Assembly: GCF_016865445.1 (NCBI RefSeq)
Contig: NZ_AP024412.1
Span: 434,001-498,000 of the forward strand
Length of the DNA: 64,000 bases
Direction of reading: 5' to 3'
From: Mariniplasma anaerobium
GTDB taxonomy: Bacteria > Bacillota_I > Bacilli_A > Acholeplasmatales > Acholeplasmataceae
This document shows, piece after piece, positions 28,000 to 35,296 of the stretch. Numbering within the stretch: position 1 is the first letter of the stretch; every line of letters begins with the position of its first letter. The translations under genes were made by a program, and so were the position numbers. The notes under the pieces are model-generated. The model made no database searches and was not told the origin of the DNA. It saw only the letters and a list, made by a program, of their open reading frames with translations.

Positions 28000-28542
28000 T
28001 TATAGTTTATTCATGTTATCACTGTAACCTTTTTTAACATGCTTTTTTGATACATGTAGATATCTCTTAGTAGTTTCCATATTTTTGTGTCCTAATAGGA
28101 TCATTAAAGAAGGAAGATCCATTTGAGATTCAATTAAATATGTTGCAACTGTATGTCTGAACATATGAGGATGTAATTTTTTAATGTTGAGTTGCCTTTT
28201 TACTTGCTTTAAGATATATCTAATATCATCATAATTTGACACTCTATTTTTATCAATATTGTATAATAAATATTTTGAATCATTTTTAACTTGAATCATT
28301 TTTTTTAATATAGGCTTTGAAGTTTCTGTGAAATAAACAATTCGGTCCTCTTTTGTTTTTGTTTGAGTAAGTAAAATCTCACAATTATTAAAGTTAACAT
28401 TTGCTTTTTCGATATACATTATCTCTGAGATTCTAGCGCCTGTATCTGCAAGAAGTGATAAAAAACATTTGTGATAGATACCATTTACAGTTGTTTCTGG
28501 ATAGTCACTAATGTATTTACGTATTCTAATATAATTATTCAT
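28000..28542 (-). CDS. Tyrosine recombinase/integrase, catalytic half (split gene)
   Basis: All catalytic residues are present: Arg37 in TGARISEI, Lys62/64 in TKTKEDR, HxxR at 126-129 in HPHMFRH, His152 in LLGHKNMETT and the nucleophile Tyr161 in KRYLHV. Only the catalytic domain is here (180 residues). The core-binding domain is on the preceding ORF, which overlaps by 4 bases (ATGA). Together they total 291 residues, a standard integrase length. Either the two halves are made separately by coupled translation or a frameshift has split one gene. It lies next to attL and points toward it, as expected for the island integrase. Confidence 0.88.
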   Translation of the reverse strand: MNNYIRIRKYISDYPETTVNGIYHKCFLSLLADTGARISEIMYIEKANVNFNNCEILLTQTKTKEDRIVYFTETSKPILKKMIQVKNDSKYLLYNIDKNRVSNYDDIRYILKQVKRQLNIKKLHPHMFRHTVATYLIESQMDLPSLMILLGHKNMETTKRYLHVSKKHVKKGYSDNMNKL

Positions 28543-28874
28543 TTCAATAACTTCAAACGTTTTAGTGCGTTCACGCAGTTTTTAATTTGTTGAAGATATG
28601 GAAAGTCAATTTCCATATAGTTATACATACGTTTTAAACACCCTATGTTTTTATTGATAGTTACATTTTGACACGTCTCTTTCATGTGATATATATAATC
28701 AACAATAAACTCAGAATTTAAATCCTCTATAGTAGTAATTTGATTATCATTAGCATAATTGACAAAATGTCCGAGATGAGATTGATAGAAACGATGTGTT
28801 CCTTTTGCATATCTTAGCTTTATCTCCATTAAATAGTTATTGACTAGTTCTTGAATTTTCATTTTTCCCTCCAT
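28539..28874 (-). CDS. Tyrosine recombinase/integrase, N-terminal core-binding half (split gene)
   Basis: The 111 residues match the SAM-like core-binding domain of phage integrases: KIQELVNNYLMEIKLRYAKG, then FYQSHLGHFVNYAND, and a long helix ending NALKRLKLLK just where intact integrases continue into the catalytic domain. ATG may be 28874, or 28862 with AGGGAAAAATG spacing (MKIQEL). The stop TGA overlaps the next ATG. Confidence 0.75.
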   Translation of the reverse strand: MEGKMKIQELVNNYLMEIKLRYAKGTHRFYQSHLGHFVNYANDNQITTIEDLNSEFIVDYIYHMKETCQNVTINKNIGCLKRMYNYMEIDFPYLQQIKNCVNALKRLKLLK

Positions 28875-29072
28875 TGTAGTATAGTCTACTTCTATTTTAT
28901 TCTATTTATTAAATACTTTAATCCACAAGATTCGTGGATATCTCTTGTATAGTTGTAAATTAAAGACAATTGTTTTATAATTAACAATAAGGGGATATTA
29001 TGCAATCGTAGTTACTTCAATTAAGGCTAAAATACTCTAGCCTTTTTATTATCCTTGATATAAAGGAGTGTA

Positions 29073-30038
29073 TTGATGGATAAGCATTTAGTAGATAAGA
29101 GAGTAGGTCTATATAATAGATTTATAAAAGAAGATGAACAATTAAATATTGATTATGTTATGGAGATTTATGAATTAATTAAAATGGATGAAGGAGTTCC
29201 ATGGAAATATAATTTGCCATTTATAAGAAAATGTAGTAAATTCATTATAAATGAAGAAAAAGATAACTATCAATTAGTGGTTGAATTATATGAATTGATA
29301 AGTAATGATAAAATGATTCAGCTTATAGATTATAACAAAGAGTACGATGATTTTGATATGTACGCTATAAATAATCTCAAGGCATTACAAAATATACCAG
29401 AATCATTAGACAAAGCTAAAGAAGTATATAGTTTTTATATTGAGCATACATCAAAAAACATTCTTAAAGACGCGTATTTTTATTCTAGTTATAATTATAT
29501 TAAAAATTATAAATCATCAGAAAAATTTGAGAATGTCAAAGATCTCTTTTTAGAATTAATAAAATATAAAAAGGACTCTTATATAATGATGATACCAATA
29601 AGACTATATTTTATGAATTTATCATCTCTAGGTTTGTCATTCATATTATCTATATTAAAAGGTAAAGTCAATCTATATGATTTGAATAGAATCATTAAAT
29701 ACTTAAGAAAATATGATTCAAAGTTCAATGACTTGCAATTCATTAAACTTGAAGAAGACAATAATGAATTTAATGAGAAAAAAAGAGTAAATGATTTTAT
29801 TATTGAATATTGTATGGATCATATAGACTCCATAGATAATATATTCATTGGTAAACTGAACAGAAAATTGAATAGCGATTTTGGCTTCATTATATATAAT
29901 AATACGAGAGTTTTCACGTATTTAAAGAAATTAAGATATAAAAATAACACCAATGTATTATTCGCAGTATATGATAGTTATGATAAAACAAAAAGTATGG
30001 ATTCAAAACAAGGGATTATTATAAAGGAGATTAAATGA
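29073..30038 (+). CDS. Uncharacterised protein with a C-terminal cold-shock-like domain
   Basis: The 321 residues are mostly alpha-helical and unrecognised over 1-255. The tail (about 258-321) reads GKLNRKLNSDFGFI, then RVFTYLKKL, NTNVLFAVYDSYDKT and GIIIKEI. This is the order of strands expected for a cold-shock/S1-like OB fold (compare the family FGFI and VF.H motifs), which would bind RNA or single-stranded DNA. SD AAAGGAG is in place. Its stop overlaps the start of the RNase HI-RnlA-like gene (ATGATG), so it probably belongs to that module. The OB-fold assignment is pattern-based and moderately sure; the N-terminal function is unknown. Confidence 0.7.
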   Translation: MMDKHLVDKRVGLYNRFIKEDEQLNIDYVMEIYELIKMDEGVPWKYNLPFIRKCSKFIINEEKDNYQLVVELYELISNDKMIQLIDYNKEYDDFDMYAINNLKALQNIPESLDKAKEVYSFYIEHTSKNILKDAYFYSSYNYIKNYKSSEKFENVKDLFLELIKYKKDSYIMMIPIRLYFMNLSSLGLSFILSILKGKVNLYDLNRIIKYLRKYDSKFNDLQFIKLEEDNNEFNEKKRVNDFIIEYCMDHIDSIDNIFIGKLNRKLNSDFGFIIYNNTRVFTYLKKLRYKNNTNVLFAVYDSYDKTKSMDSKQGIIIKEIK

Positions 30039-31060
30039 TGGGAAAATTGTACGCTGTTAAAGTTGGAAGAAATATTGGGGTATATGATACTTGGAAAGAG
30101 TGTGAAAATGAGGTTAAAGGATTTAAAGGAGCTAAATTTAAAAAGGTTGATAGTCGCGATGAAGGATTGGAATATATAAATTCTAAAGAGCCAGTGATTG
30201 TTGTTGAGATAAAAACTGAAGAATCAGTTGATAATATGACAGATGAAGAAATCGTAGCTTATATAACTAGTGGCTATGCCGTTGCATTTACAGATGGTAG
30301 TTATAAAGATAGTGAACAAGCATATACTTATGGATTAGTTATGATTGATAATGTGAATTTAAAATACGATACTGCATATGCTAAACGAAATCATGAATTA
30401 TATCTTGTATCTAGAAATGTTTCTGGTGAGGTATTCGCAGTTATTGAAGCTATTCAATATTCAATATCACATAATTATGAAAAACTACTCATTTGTCATG
30501 ATTATGAGGGAATTCCTAAATGGATTTCCGGTGAATGGGAAGCAAAGACTAAAATTTCTGAATTATTGTTGATTATATACAAGAAATATTGTGATATAAT
30601 AAAAATCGAGTTTAGAAAGATAAAAGCACACTCAGGTAATCGATTTAATGAATTAGCAGATAGTTTAGCAGAAAAAGCATATTCTAAGAGTAAAAAAACA
30701 ACTTTAAAATACGGAAAAAATTTTGTTGTATTTAATAATTTTTCTGATAAACAGTTTGATGAGTTATTTTCTAATATCTCAACTGACATGCATGAAATAA
30801 GTGTTGAAGATAGAAGTGACAAAGATAAAAAATGCTATGTTTTAAGTTATGATCGAGAAAGATTATTTGTAACTTATTATAATACAAAAAGAAAAACCTT
30901 AATGATTCAAGGAAATCAAGAAAGATTATTCTTTGTTTTACTTGACAATATAATATTAAATTCAGACGAGAATATAAGAACAATACTTAGCGAAGTTTTT
31001 AAATTTAGTGTTAATACTAGCAAATTAAATGAAGAATGTACAAGTTTAATTCCTAATTAA
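30035..31060 (+). CDS. RNase HI fused to an RnlA-like toxin region (ends at an in-frame TAA)
   Basis: Residues 3-51 are a viroplasmin/RNase H1 N-terminal domain (LYAVKVGRNIGVYDTWKEC, VKGFKGAKFKKV). Residues 80-225 are RNase HI with its acidic residues in FTDGS, SGEVFAVIEA, ICHDYEG and ELADSLAEKA. Residues 230-341 are an extra domain (VLSYDRERLFVTYYNTKRKTL) resembling the repeated N-terminal domain of RnlA toxins. A single TAA at 31058-31060 ends the ORF. The same frame then stays open to 31486 and encodes an RnlA-type HEPN domain, so the intact gene would span 30035-31486 (483 residues). SD AAAGGAG precedes ATGATG. Confidence 0.8.
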   Translation: MMGKLYAVKVGRNIGVYDTWKECENEVKGFKGAKFKKVDSRDEGLEYINSKEPVIVVEIKTEESVDNMTDEEIVAYITSGYAVAFTDGSYKDSEQAYTYGLVMIDNVNLKYDTAYAKRNHELYLVSRNVSGEVFAVIEAIQYSISHNYEKLLICHDYEGIPKWISGEWEAKTKISELLLIIYKKYCDIIKIEFRKIKAHSGNRFNELADSLAEKAYSKSKKTTLKYGKNFVVFNNFSDKQFDELFSNISTDMHEISVEDRSDKDKKCYVLSYDRERLFVTYYNTKRKTLMIQGNQERLFFVLLDNIILNSDENIRTILSEVFKFSVNTSKLNEECTSLIPN

Positions 31061-31114
31061 CCTACATCTTTTAATTCACAATTAAAAAACCTTATTTTAA
31101 CTTCCATTCAAATA

Positions 31115-31486
31115 TTGAACCTTACTTATTCAAGCTTTCAAGATCATGGACATTACATAATGCCTATTATGAGAGTACTAGAAGGTGTTTTAAGAAAAAT
31201 TCTAGTAGATTCTGGAATTACTATAAAAGATAAACAATATCCTTTCTCTTGTTTTTCAAACCCAACAGGAGTATACTTATTAAACAAACAAGGAAGTCTT
31301 TCTTCTGATAAGAAAGCGAAAGTAGAAAGAGCTTATGATTTCTATCGAGATCAACGTCACTCTGTAAGTCATTCTGGAGATTACATTGGAGCAGAATTAT
31401 TTACAGTTAGAGAAGTACCAACTCTTGATGAAGCAAAATCAGTAATAAAAGAAGCTATGATGCAAATTAATTTATTGTACAGCTAA
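31115..31486 (+). CDS. RnlA-like HEPN RNase domain, C-terminal remnant of the fusion toxin
   Basis: This is in frame with the upstream RNase HI fusion and separated from it only by the TAA at 31058. The intervening 18 codons also look coding (FNSQLKNLILTSIQIL). LTYSSFQDHGHYIMPIMRVLEG and the motif RHSVSH (an RX4H HEPN ribonuclease signature) match the C-terminal catalytic and antitoxin-binding region of RnlA/LsoA. The only upstream start in this stretch is TTG 31115, with no SD, so separate translation is unlikely and the toxin is probably inactivated. Alternatives are stop-codon read-through or an assembly error. Confidence 0.7.
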   Translation: MNLTYSSFQDHGHYIMPIMRVLEGVLRKILVDSGITIKDKQYPFSCFSNPTGVYLLNKQGSLSSDKKAKVERAYDFYRDQRHSVSHSGDYIGAELFTVREVPTLDEAKSVIKEAMMQINLLYS

Positions 31487-31509
31487 AAAATAAAAAAGGA
31501 GTGGATCAT

Positions 31510-31869
31510 ATGAAAGATTACTCAATCTATAAACTTAACGAAAATCTTGCATATGTTTTCATAAAAAAATATAATATATTAAACAAAGATTTATCTGATA
31601 TAGAAAAGAAAATATCAGAAAAATACAAGTCTGCAATTATTGATAATTTATTAACTGTGGGAAAGAACTCCTCAAATAGATTTTATTTTATAGTTATAAA
31701 TGAAGGCAAATTTGACTTTGATAATGCTTTATATTCAAAAGATATCTCTAAATTATTGAATCAAACAAATGTTATATCTGATAAGAATAAAATTATCTCT
31801 AAAGTTAACCAAACAGCGAATAAAAACAAAGATATATTAGATAAGTCGTCTATTTTAAGATTTCAATAG
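31510..31869 (+). CDS. RnlB-like antitoxin
   Basis: A 119-residue protein directly downstream of the RnlA-like toxin. IIDNLLTVGKNSSNRFYFIVINEGKFDF resembles the RnlB family core (LL..G...NRF). RnlB proteins bind and inhibit RnlA. SD AAAAGGAG is 8 bases before ATG 31510; a GTG at 31501 lies on the SD. Its 3' end overlaps the convergent serine recombinase gene by 20 bases. Recognition rests on length, position and the short motif, so it is moderately sure. Confidence 0.65.
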   Translation: MKDYSIYKLNENLAYVFIKKYNILNKDLSDIEKKISEKYKSAIIDNLLTVGKNSSNRFYFIVINEGKFDFDNALYSKDISKLLNQTNVISDKNKIISKVNQTANKNKDILDKSSILRFQ

Positions 31870-32404
31870 ATGAATAGTTAATTACAGTTCTTTTTGATAT
31901 ATTTAAATGATTTGCAATTTCTTGATTCGTATAGCCCTCTTTCTTGAGGGCTTTTATTATTTTCACTTTATCATTTGATATAGGTTTTCTTCCTATATGC
32001 TTACCGTGAGCTTTAGCATTTTCAATACCTTCTCTAATCTTTTCATTTTGTATCTCTACTTGCATTTGATTGAAGGAAGCAATAATAATTACCATGGCTC
32101 TACCGATTGGTGTAGTAATGTCTAAATTCTCTTTCAATGAAATAAATCCAATACTATTTTGTGAAAAGTATTCGATTAGCTTCATTACCTGGTGTACTGT
32201 TCTGCCTAAACGTGATAGATCATAAATAACTAATATATCATTTGTTCTTAGATAGTCAATGACTTCATTTAATATAGGTCTATTGGTATTTCTACCAGAA
32301 GCTTTTTCTTGATAGAGCTTATCTATACCATATTTGTTAAGTGTATCTTGTTGCACTTCAAGATTTTGTTTTTGAGTGGAGACTCTTATATATCCAATAA
32401 TCAT
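31850..32404 (-). CDS. Serine recombinase (resolvase/invertase family)
   Basis: The 184 residues follow the small serine recombinase plan. The catalytic Ser9 is in IIGYIRVSTQKQN. The Arg-rich site is KLYQEKASGRNTNRP and VIYDLSRLGRTVHQV. A long dimer helix has TPIGRAMVIIIASFNQMQVE, and a C-terminal HTH has YTNQEIANHLNISKRTVINY. ATG 32404 has AAGGATG about 9 bases upstream; an in-frame ATG at 32416 sits on that SD. It may resolve or invert DNA in the island, but no paired recombination sites were located. Confidence 0.92.
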   Translation of the reverse strand: MIIGYIRVSTQKQNLEVQQDTLNKYGIDKLYQEKASGRNTNRPILNEVIDYLRTNDILVIYDLSRLGRTVHQVMKLIEYFSQNSIGFISLKENLDITTPIGRAMVIIIASFNQMQVEIQNEKIREGIENAKAHGKHIGRKPISNDKVKIIKALKKEGYTNQEIANHLNISKRTVINYSSIEILK

Positions 32405-32723
32405 GTGTTTACACATCCTTCATGAGTGCATTTACATTAACCTTTCTGCACATTTATATTTTCACTAATTTTTGCATCTTGAATCGAGCAATATCATATA
32501 ATATTTGTGATTAATATGATGAGTGCAATTAACTATAGTTTTTTGCACCTTATATAAAATAATTTAAAAAACATGGAATTATAAATATAGAGAAATAGAA
32601 AATGAATGAACATAATTAAATCTATATTTTTATAACAAAAACTAACTTTACATTGATAATTATTGTTGGTATAATTGAGTTGTCCATAAATCCCTGGACA
32701 CGTCAATTAAGGAGGTGGTGTCA

Positions 32724-32816
32724 GTGGAAGCAGTTTTAGAAGCAATTCTAAGAGCTTTAATGAGGATGACAAAAGGGTGGTCATCTCTGGCATTAGTTAG
32801 GACACTCTTAGGTTGA
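32724..32816 (+). CDS. Possible 30-residue peptide
   Basis: GTG 32724 follows a very strong SD AAGGAGGTGG (about 32709-32718). The peptide is amphipathic and Leu-rich: EAVLEAILRALMRMTKGW, then SSLALVRTLLG. The strong SD is the main support. The function is unknown; a small membrane-active peptide, a phage-like structural peptide or a leader peptide are all possible. Confidence 0.4.
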   Translation: MEAVLEAILRALMRMTKGWSSLALVRTLLG

Positions 32817-32964
32817 GATATACCAGAGGCACCTCTTTAATTTCCTTAAAATATATATTTAATTGTAATTATAGGAATAGGACAAGTGTATTCATATACT
32901 ATAAATAAATAAATAAACTGTTAGCTCAGCAATAGCTGGGCTCATCAATCAACCAAGTAATACA

Positions 32965-33096
32965 ATGGTAATTATTTTCTTTCTCACCATTCTAGTAATT
33001 GAGAAAATCAAAAAAAGCAAAGAGAAGGGAGATGATATTATGGAAAAAATCTATTACACTATCATCACAAAAATTATGATTGGATTGTTGAGTTAA
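32965..33096 (+). CDS. Possible 43-residue membrane peptide
   Basis: ATG 32965 opens MVIIFFLTILVIEKIKK, one membrane helix then a basic stretch, continuing to TAA 33094-33096. An internal ATG at 33041 has the SD AGAAGGGAG and would give an 18-residue hydrophobic peptide. It is weakly supported and not recognised. Confidence 0.3.
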   Translation: MVIIFFLTILVIEKIKKSKEKGDDIMEKIYYTIITKIMIGLLS

Positions 33097-33147
33097 CAGT
33101 TTATTTTCAAAGGTGTATATATGTATACTAAAGTATACTATATACAA

Positions 33148-33468
33148 CTACTTAGTTTTTCGAGTCTTTTCCTTCTCTAGATCTTCTATAGAAGCTAAGA
33201 GACTTTTTTTCTTTGCAGACATCTCTCTGATGTCTTTTATTTGCTTATCAATAATCTCTTGAAACTTTGAATTAGACTTAAAAAATATAGCTTCTTCAAC
33301 TACCTGAATATTTTCTTCTTTGATATCAACGCTTTCTTTTAGGTTGATTTTTTTTTGCATGATACTAGGAAGATATAAGATAAAGATAAATAAAGCTAGA
33401 GATAAATTGATTCCAAGTACCCAGATTAAAATGTTTAAAACTGTATATAGAGTTTGTTCCCATGCCAT
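33148..33468 (-). CDS. Small membrane protein with a coiled-coil tail
   Basis: A 106-residue protein: one membrane segment (about 10-32, NILIWVLGINLSLALFIFIL) and then a charged, probably coiled-coil tail ending EDLEKEKTRKTK. ATG 33468 has AAAGGAG about 10 bases upstream and lies 4 bases after the Zot-like gene, so it is the last gene of a minus-strand operon. Function is unknown. In filamentous phages a small membrane partner of the Zot/pI ATPase is common, but no homology can be claimed. Confidence 0.65.
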   Translation of the reverse strand: MAWEQTLYTVLNILIWVLGINLSLALFIFILYLPSIMQKKINLKESVDIKEENIQVVEEAIFFKSNSKFQEIIDKQIKDIREMSAKKKSLLASIEDLEKEKTRKTK

Positions 33469-33472
33469 AGTG

Positions 33473-34384
33473 TTAGGCTCCTTTTCTAAATGGTCTATCC
33501 ATTTTGATATGATTATATGCTCCACTCATTGAATAAGTGTCGTAGTAATCCATGTTTGCGTATTGTTGAGGGAAGTACCAGCTTTTATATGGAACTTTAA
33601 TTGAATCACGTCCAGATGCATCTACGGTAAACGTTTCAACATACCAACCTAAGGGTTTAAAGCGAAATATACCTGTATCAACTAGCCAATCTTCATAATC
33701 AAATCCGATATCAATTCTAACTCTATGAAAGAATCTAGCTAGCTGTTCAAGTTGAATATCAACTCTGTTCATTTGAGTTGTAGCAATAATCCGTTTGATA
33801 TAGTGTCTGATAACGACAGCATAATCACTAAATGGCTCATATTTATCGTTGTAGTCAGTTGTATTGTTATATCTAGGATTTAATATGCGATGAATCTCAT
33901 CAATGACCATACCACCAAATTTGATGTGATTAGGTATCTTGTGCGTTTTCCTTTCGCTCCAAAAATCTTCAAAGTTAAACAGTGGATGATATCTAAATTT
34001 AAGACCAGCTTCTTTGTCTATCCTAGGTTTTTCAAAAGGTGTATTGATATACCAGGGTTTATGATTAATATATCGATCACGTTCTATGATTTCATATGCG
34101 CAAGAGGTCTTTCCTGCACCAGGACCACCTGATAGAATTTGGACACCCGGCTCATCAAAAGGAATCCTTTTAACTTGGTTTCTTGTGAGGATCCATGCAA
34201 CGATAACAATCCAGTGCCATGGGAATGTCAAAAAGCGCGCTTTCTTGTAAAAAGATTGGTTTAATATATACTTTGAATAACCTATTGTGATATCTCTTTG
34301 TTTATATGCAAGTCTTGAAGATAAGCTTGTCATATGCTTTGAAAACTGTTCTGATATGATTAATAGTCTTTGAGTAAGTGTCAT
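33473..34384 (-). CDS. Zot-like P-loop ATPase (filamentous-phage assembly type)
   Basis: The 303 residues include Walker A GGPGAGKT at 86-93 in QILSGGPGAGKTSCAYEII and Walker B GGMVIDEIHRIL at 157-168. Before them lies a hydrophobic segment (about 53-68) that could sit in the membrane. The arrangement and the DEIHR motif resemble Zot/pI proteins, which drive extrusion of filamentous phages through the membrane. The neighbours are small membrane proteins and two large secreted proteins, as in an inovirus gene block. A conjugative or other secretion ATPase is the alternative. Confidence 0.65.
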   Translation of the reverse strand: MTLTQRLLIISEQFSKHMTSLSSRLAYKQRDITIGYSKYILNQSFYKKARFLTFPWHWIVIVAWILTRNQVKRIPFDEPGVQILSGGPGAGKTSCAYEIIERDRYINHKPWYINTPFEKPRIDKEAGLKFRYHPLFNFEDFWSERKTHKIPNHIKFGGMVIDEIHRILNPRYNNTTDYNDKYEPFSDYAVVIRHYIKRIIATTQMNRVDIQLEQLARFFHRVRIDIGFDYEDWLVDTGIFRFKPLGWYVETFTVDASGRDSIKVPYKSWYFPQQYANMDYYDTYSMSGAYNHIKMDRPFRKGA

Positions 34385-34389
34385 GTTAT

Positions 34390-35040
34390 CTAGTCCTTGT
34401 AATCAATTGATGATAGATATTGATTAATCTTAATTCCTGGTATTGCATAACTAACTTGTGAATCTAGATTAGCTGCAAAGTTAATCCCAATGATTTCATT
34501 TTTAGCATTTAAAAGTGCACCTCCTGAAGATCCATGATCAATAGAAGCACTGTGATGAATCACTTGAATTGTTATATCAAAATCAACAACGTCAATCCTG
34601 TCTATAGATCCACTAGATATCGTAAAAATAGATCTAGGATAACCTACAGCTTTAATCTCATCATCTAAGTGATAAACTTCTGATATCTTTAAAGTTTTTA
34701 AGTCGATATCTTTTTCAAATTTAAGAACAGCTAAATCATAATAACTACTTGAATTTATAACATCCATTTGATAGATGTTGTTTTCAAAATCAACACCGTC
34801 AATCTTTGTAGCTTGATCAACTACATGATGATTTGTTAATGCATAATAATATTGACTATCTTCATCAAAGATAACAGAAGTACCAAAGCTTGTTTGGTTT
34901 TCCCTGGTAACAACTAACCTGATGTGAGATGTTAGTATCTGATTATAAGTTCTTTGGTCTTTAGTTAAGTAAAAGTAAGATGTTGTTGCAATTAAGCCAA
35001 CAACTAAGATAAATATCATGAATTTATAGCGTTTTAACAT
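34390..35040 (-). CDS. Membrane-anchored trypsin-like serine protease
   Basis: A 216-residue S1/HtrA-type protease without a PDZ domain. The N-terminal signal-anchor helix is at about 8-25. The catalytic triad is visible: His72 in ALTNHHVVD, Asp102 in SSYYDLAVLKF and Ser172 in DHGSSGGALL. It would act outside the membrane. It lies 5 bases from the Zot-like gene in the same minus-strand operon. A processing role for the two large secreted proteins upstream is possible but inferred. Confidence 0.85.
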   Translation of the reverse strand: MLKRYKFMIFILVVGLIATTSYFYLTKDQRTYNQILTSHIRLVVTRENQTSFGTSVIFDEDSQYYYALTNHHVVDQATKIDGVDFENNIYQMDVINSSSYYDLAVLKFEKDIDLKTLKISEVYHLDDEIKAVGYPRSIFTISSGSIDRIDVVDFDITIQVIHHSASIDHGSSGGALLNAKNEIIGINFAANLDSQVSYAIPGIKINQYLSSIDYKD

Positions 35041-35082
35041 AGGTATATCTTCCTTTCGTTTTTTCGATTGCTCATATCGCGC

Positions 35083-35295
35083 CTAAAACATGCCTTTAAT
35101 GGCAAAAAATAGTAAAACTAATACTAATAACACGAAAAAGCCTAAGGGGTCAATAGATTCCTTAATGCCTTCAAGTGCTGATTTAATAAATGTCTTGATT
35201 GGTTTAATCAATGTGAATAAGAAAAGGATAAGTCCAACTTGAATCAACCATTTCCAGTTTGTGGCTAGCCAATCAAATAACTCTAAGACCCACAC
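35083..35295 (-). CDS. 70-residue protein with two membrane helices
   Basis: Helix 1 is about 17-32 (LIQVGLILFLFTLIKP) and helix 2 about 50-68 (LGFFVLLVLVLLFFAIKG), with a basic linker. It starts one base after the stop of the 606-residue membrane protein. The size and hydrophobicity would suit a small virion or assembly protein of a filamentous phage, but this is only context. I do not recognise the family. Confidence 0.65.
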   Translation of the reverse strand: MWVLELFDWLATNWKWLIQVGLILFLFTLIKPIKTFIKSALEGIKESIDPLGFFVLLVLVLLFFAIKGMF

Positions 35296-35296
35296 A

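Larger units (their letters stand above)
32405..33147. other. Long AT-rich gap between the recombinase and the membrane module
   Basis: It contains two very small plus-strand ORFs (listed separately). There is a hairpin GTCCA/TGGAC at about 32683-32701 upstream of the first, and a hairpin AGCTCAG/CTGGGCT at about 32924-32942 upstream of the second. No longer ORF and no recognised RNA is seen. Confidence 0.5.

Noticed and set aside
28531..28550. Programmed -1 frameshift site joining the integrase halves
   Set aside because: No X XXY YYZ slippery heptamer and no clear downstream stem at the overlap; only ATGA coupling is visible.
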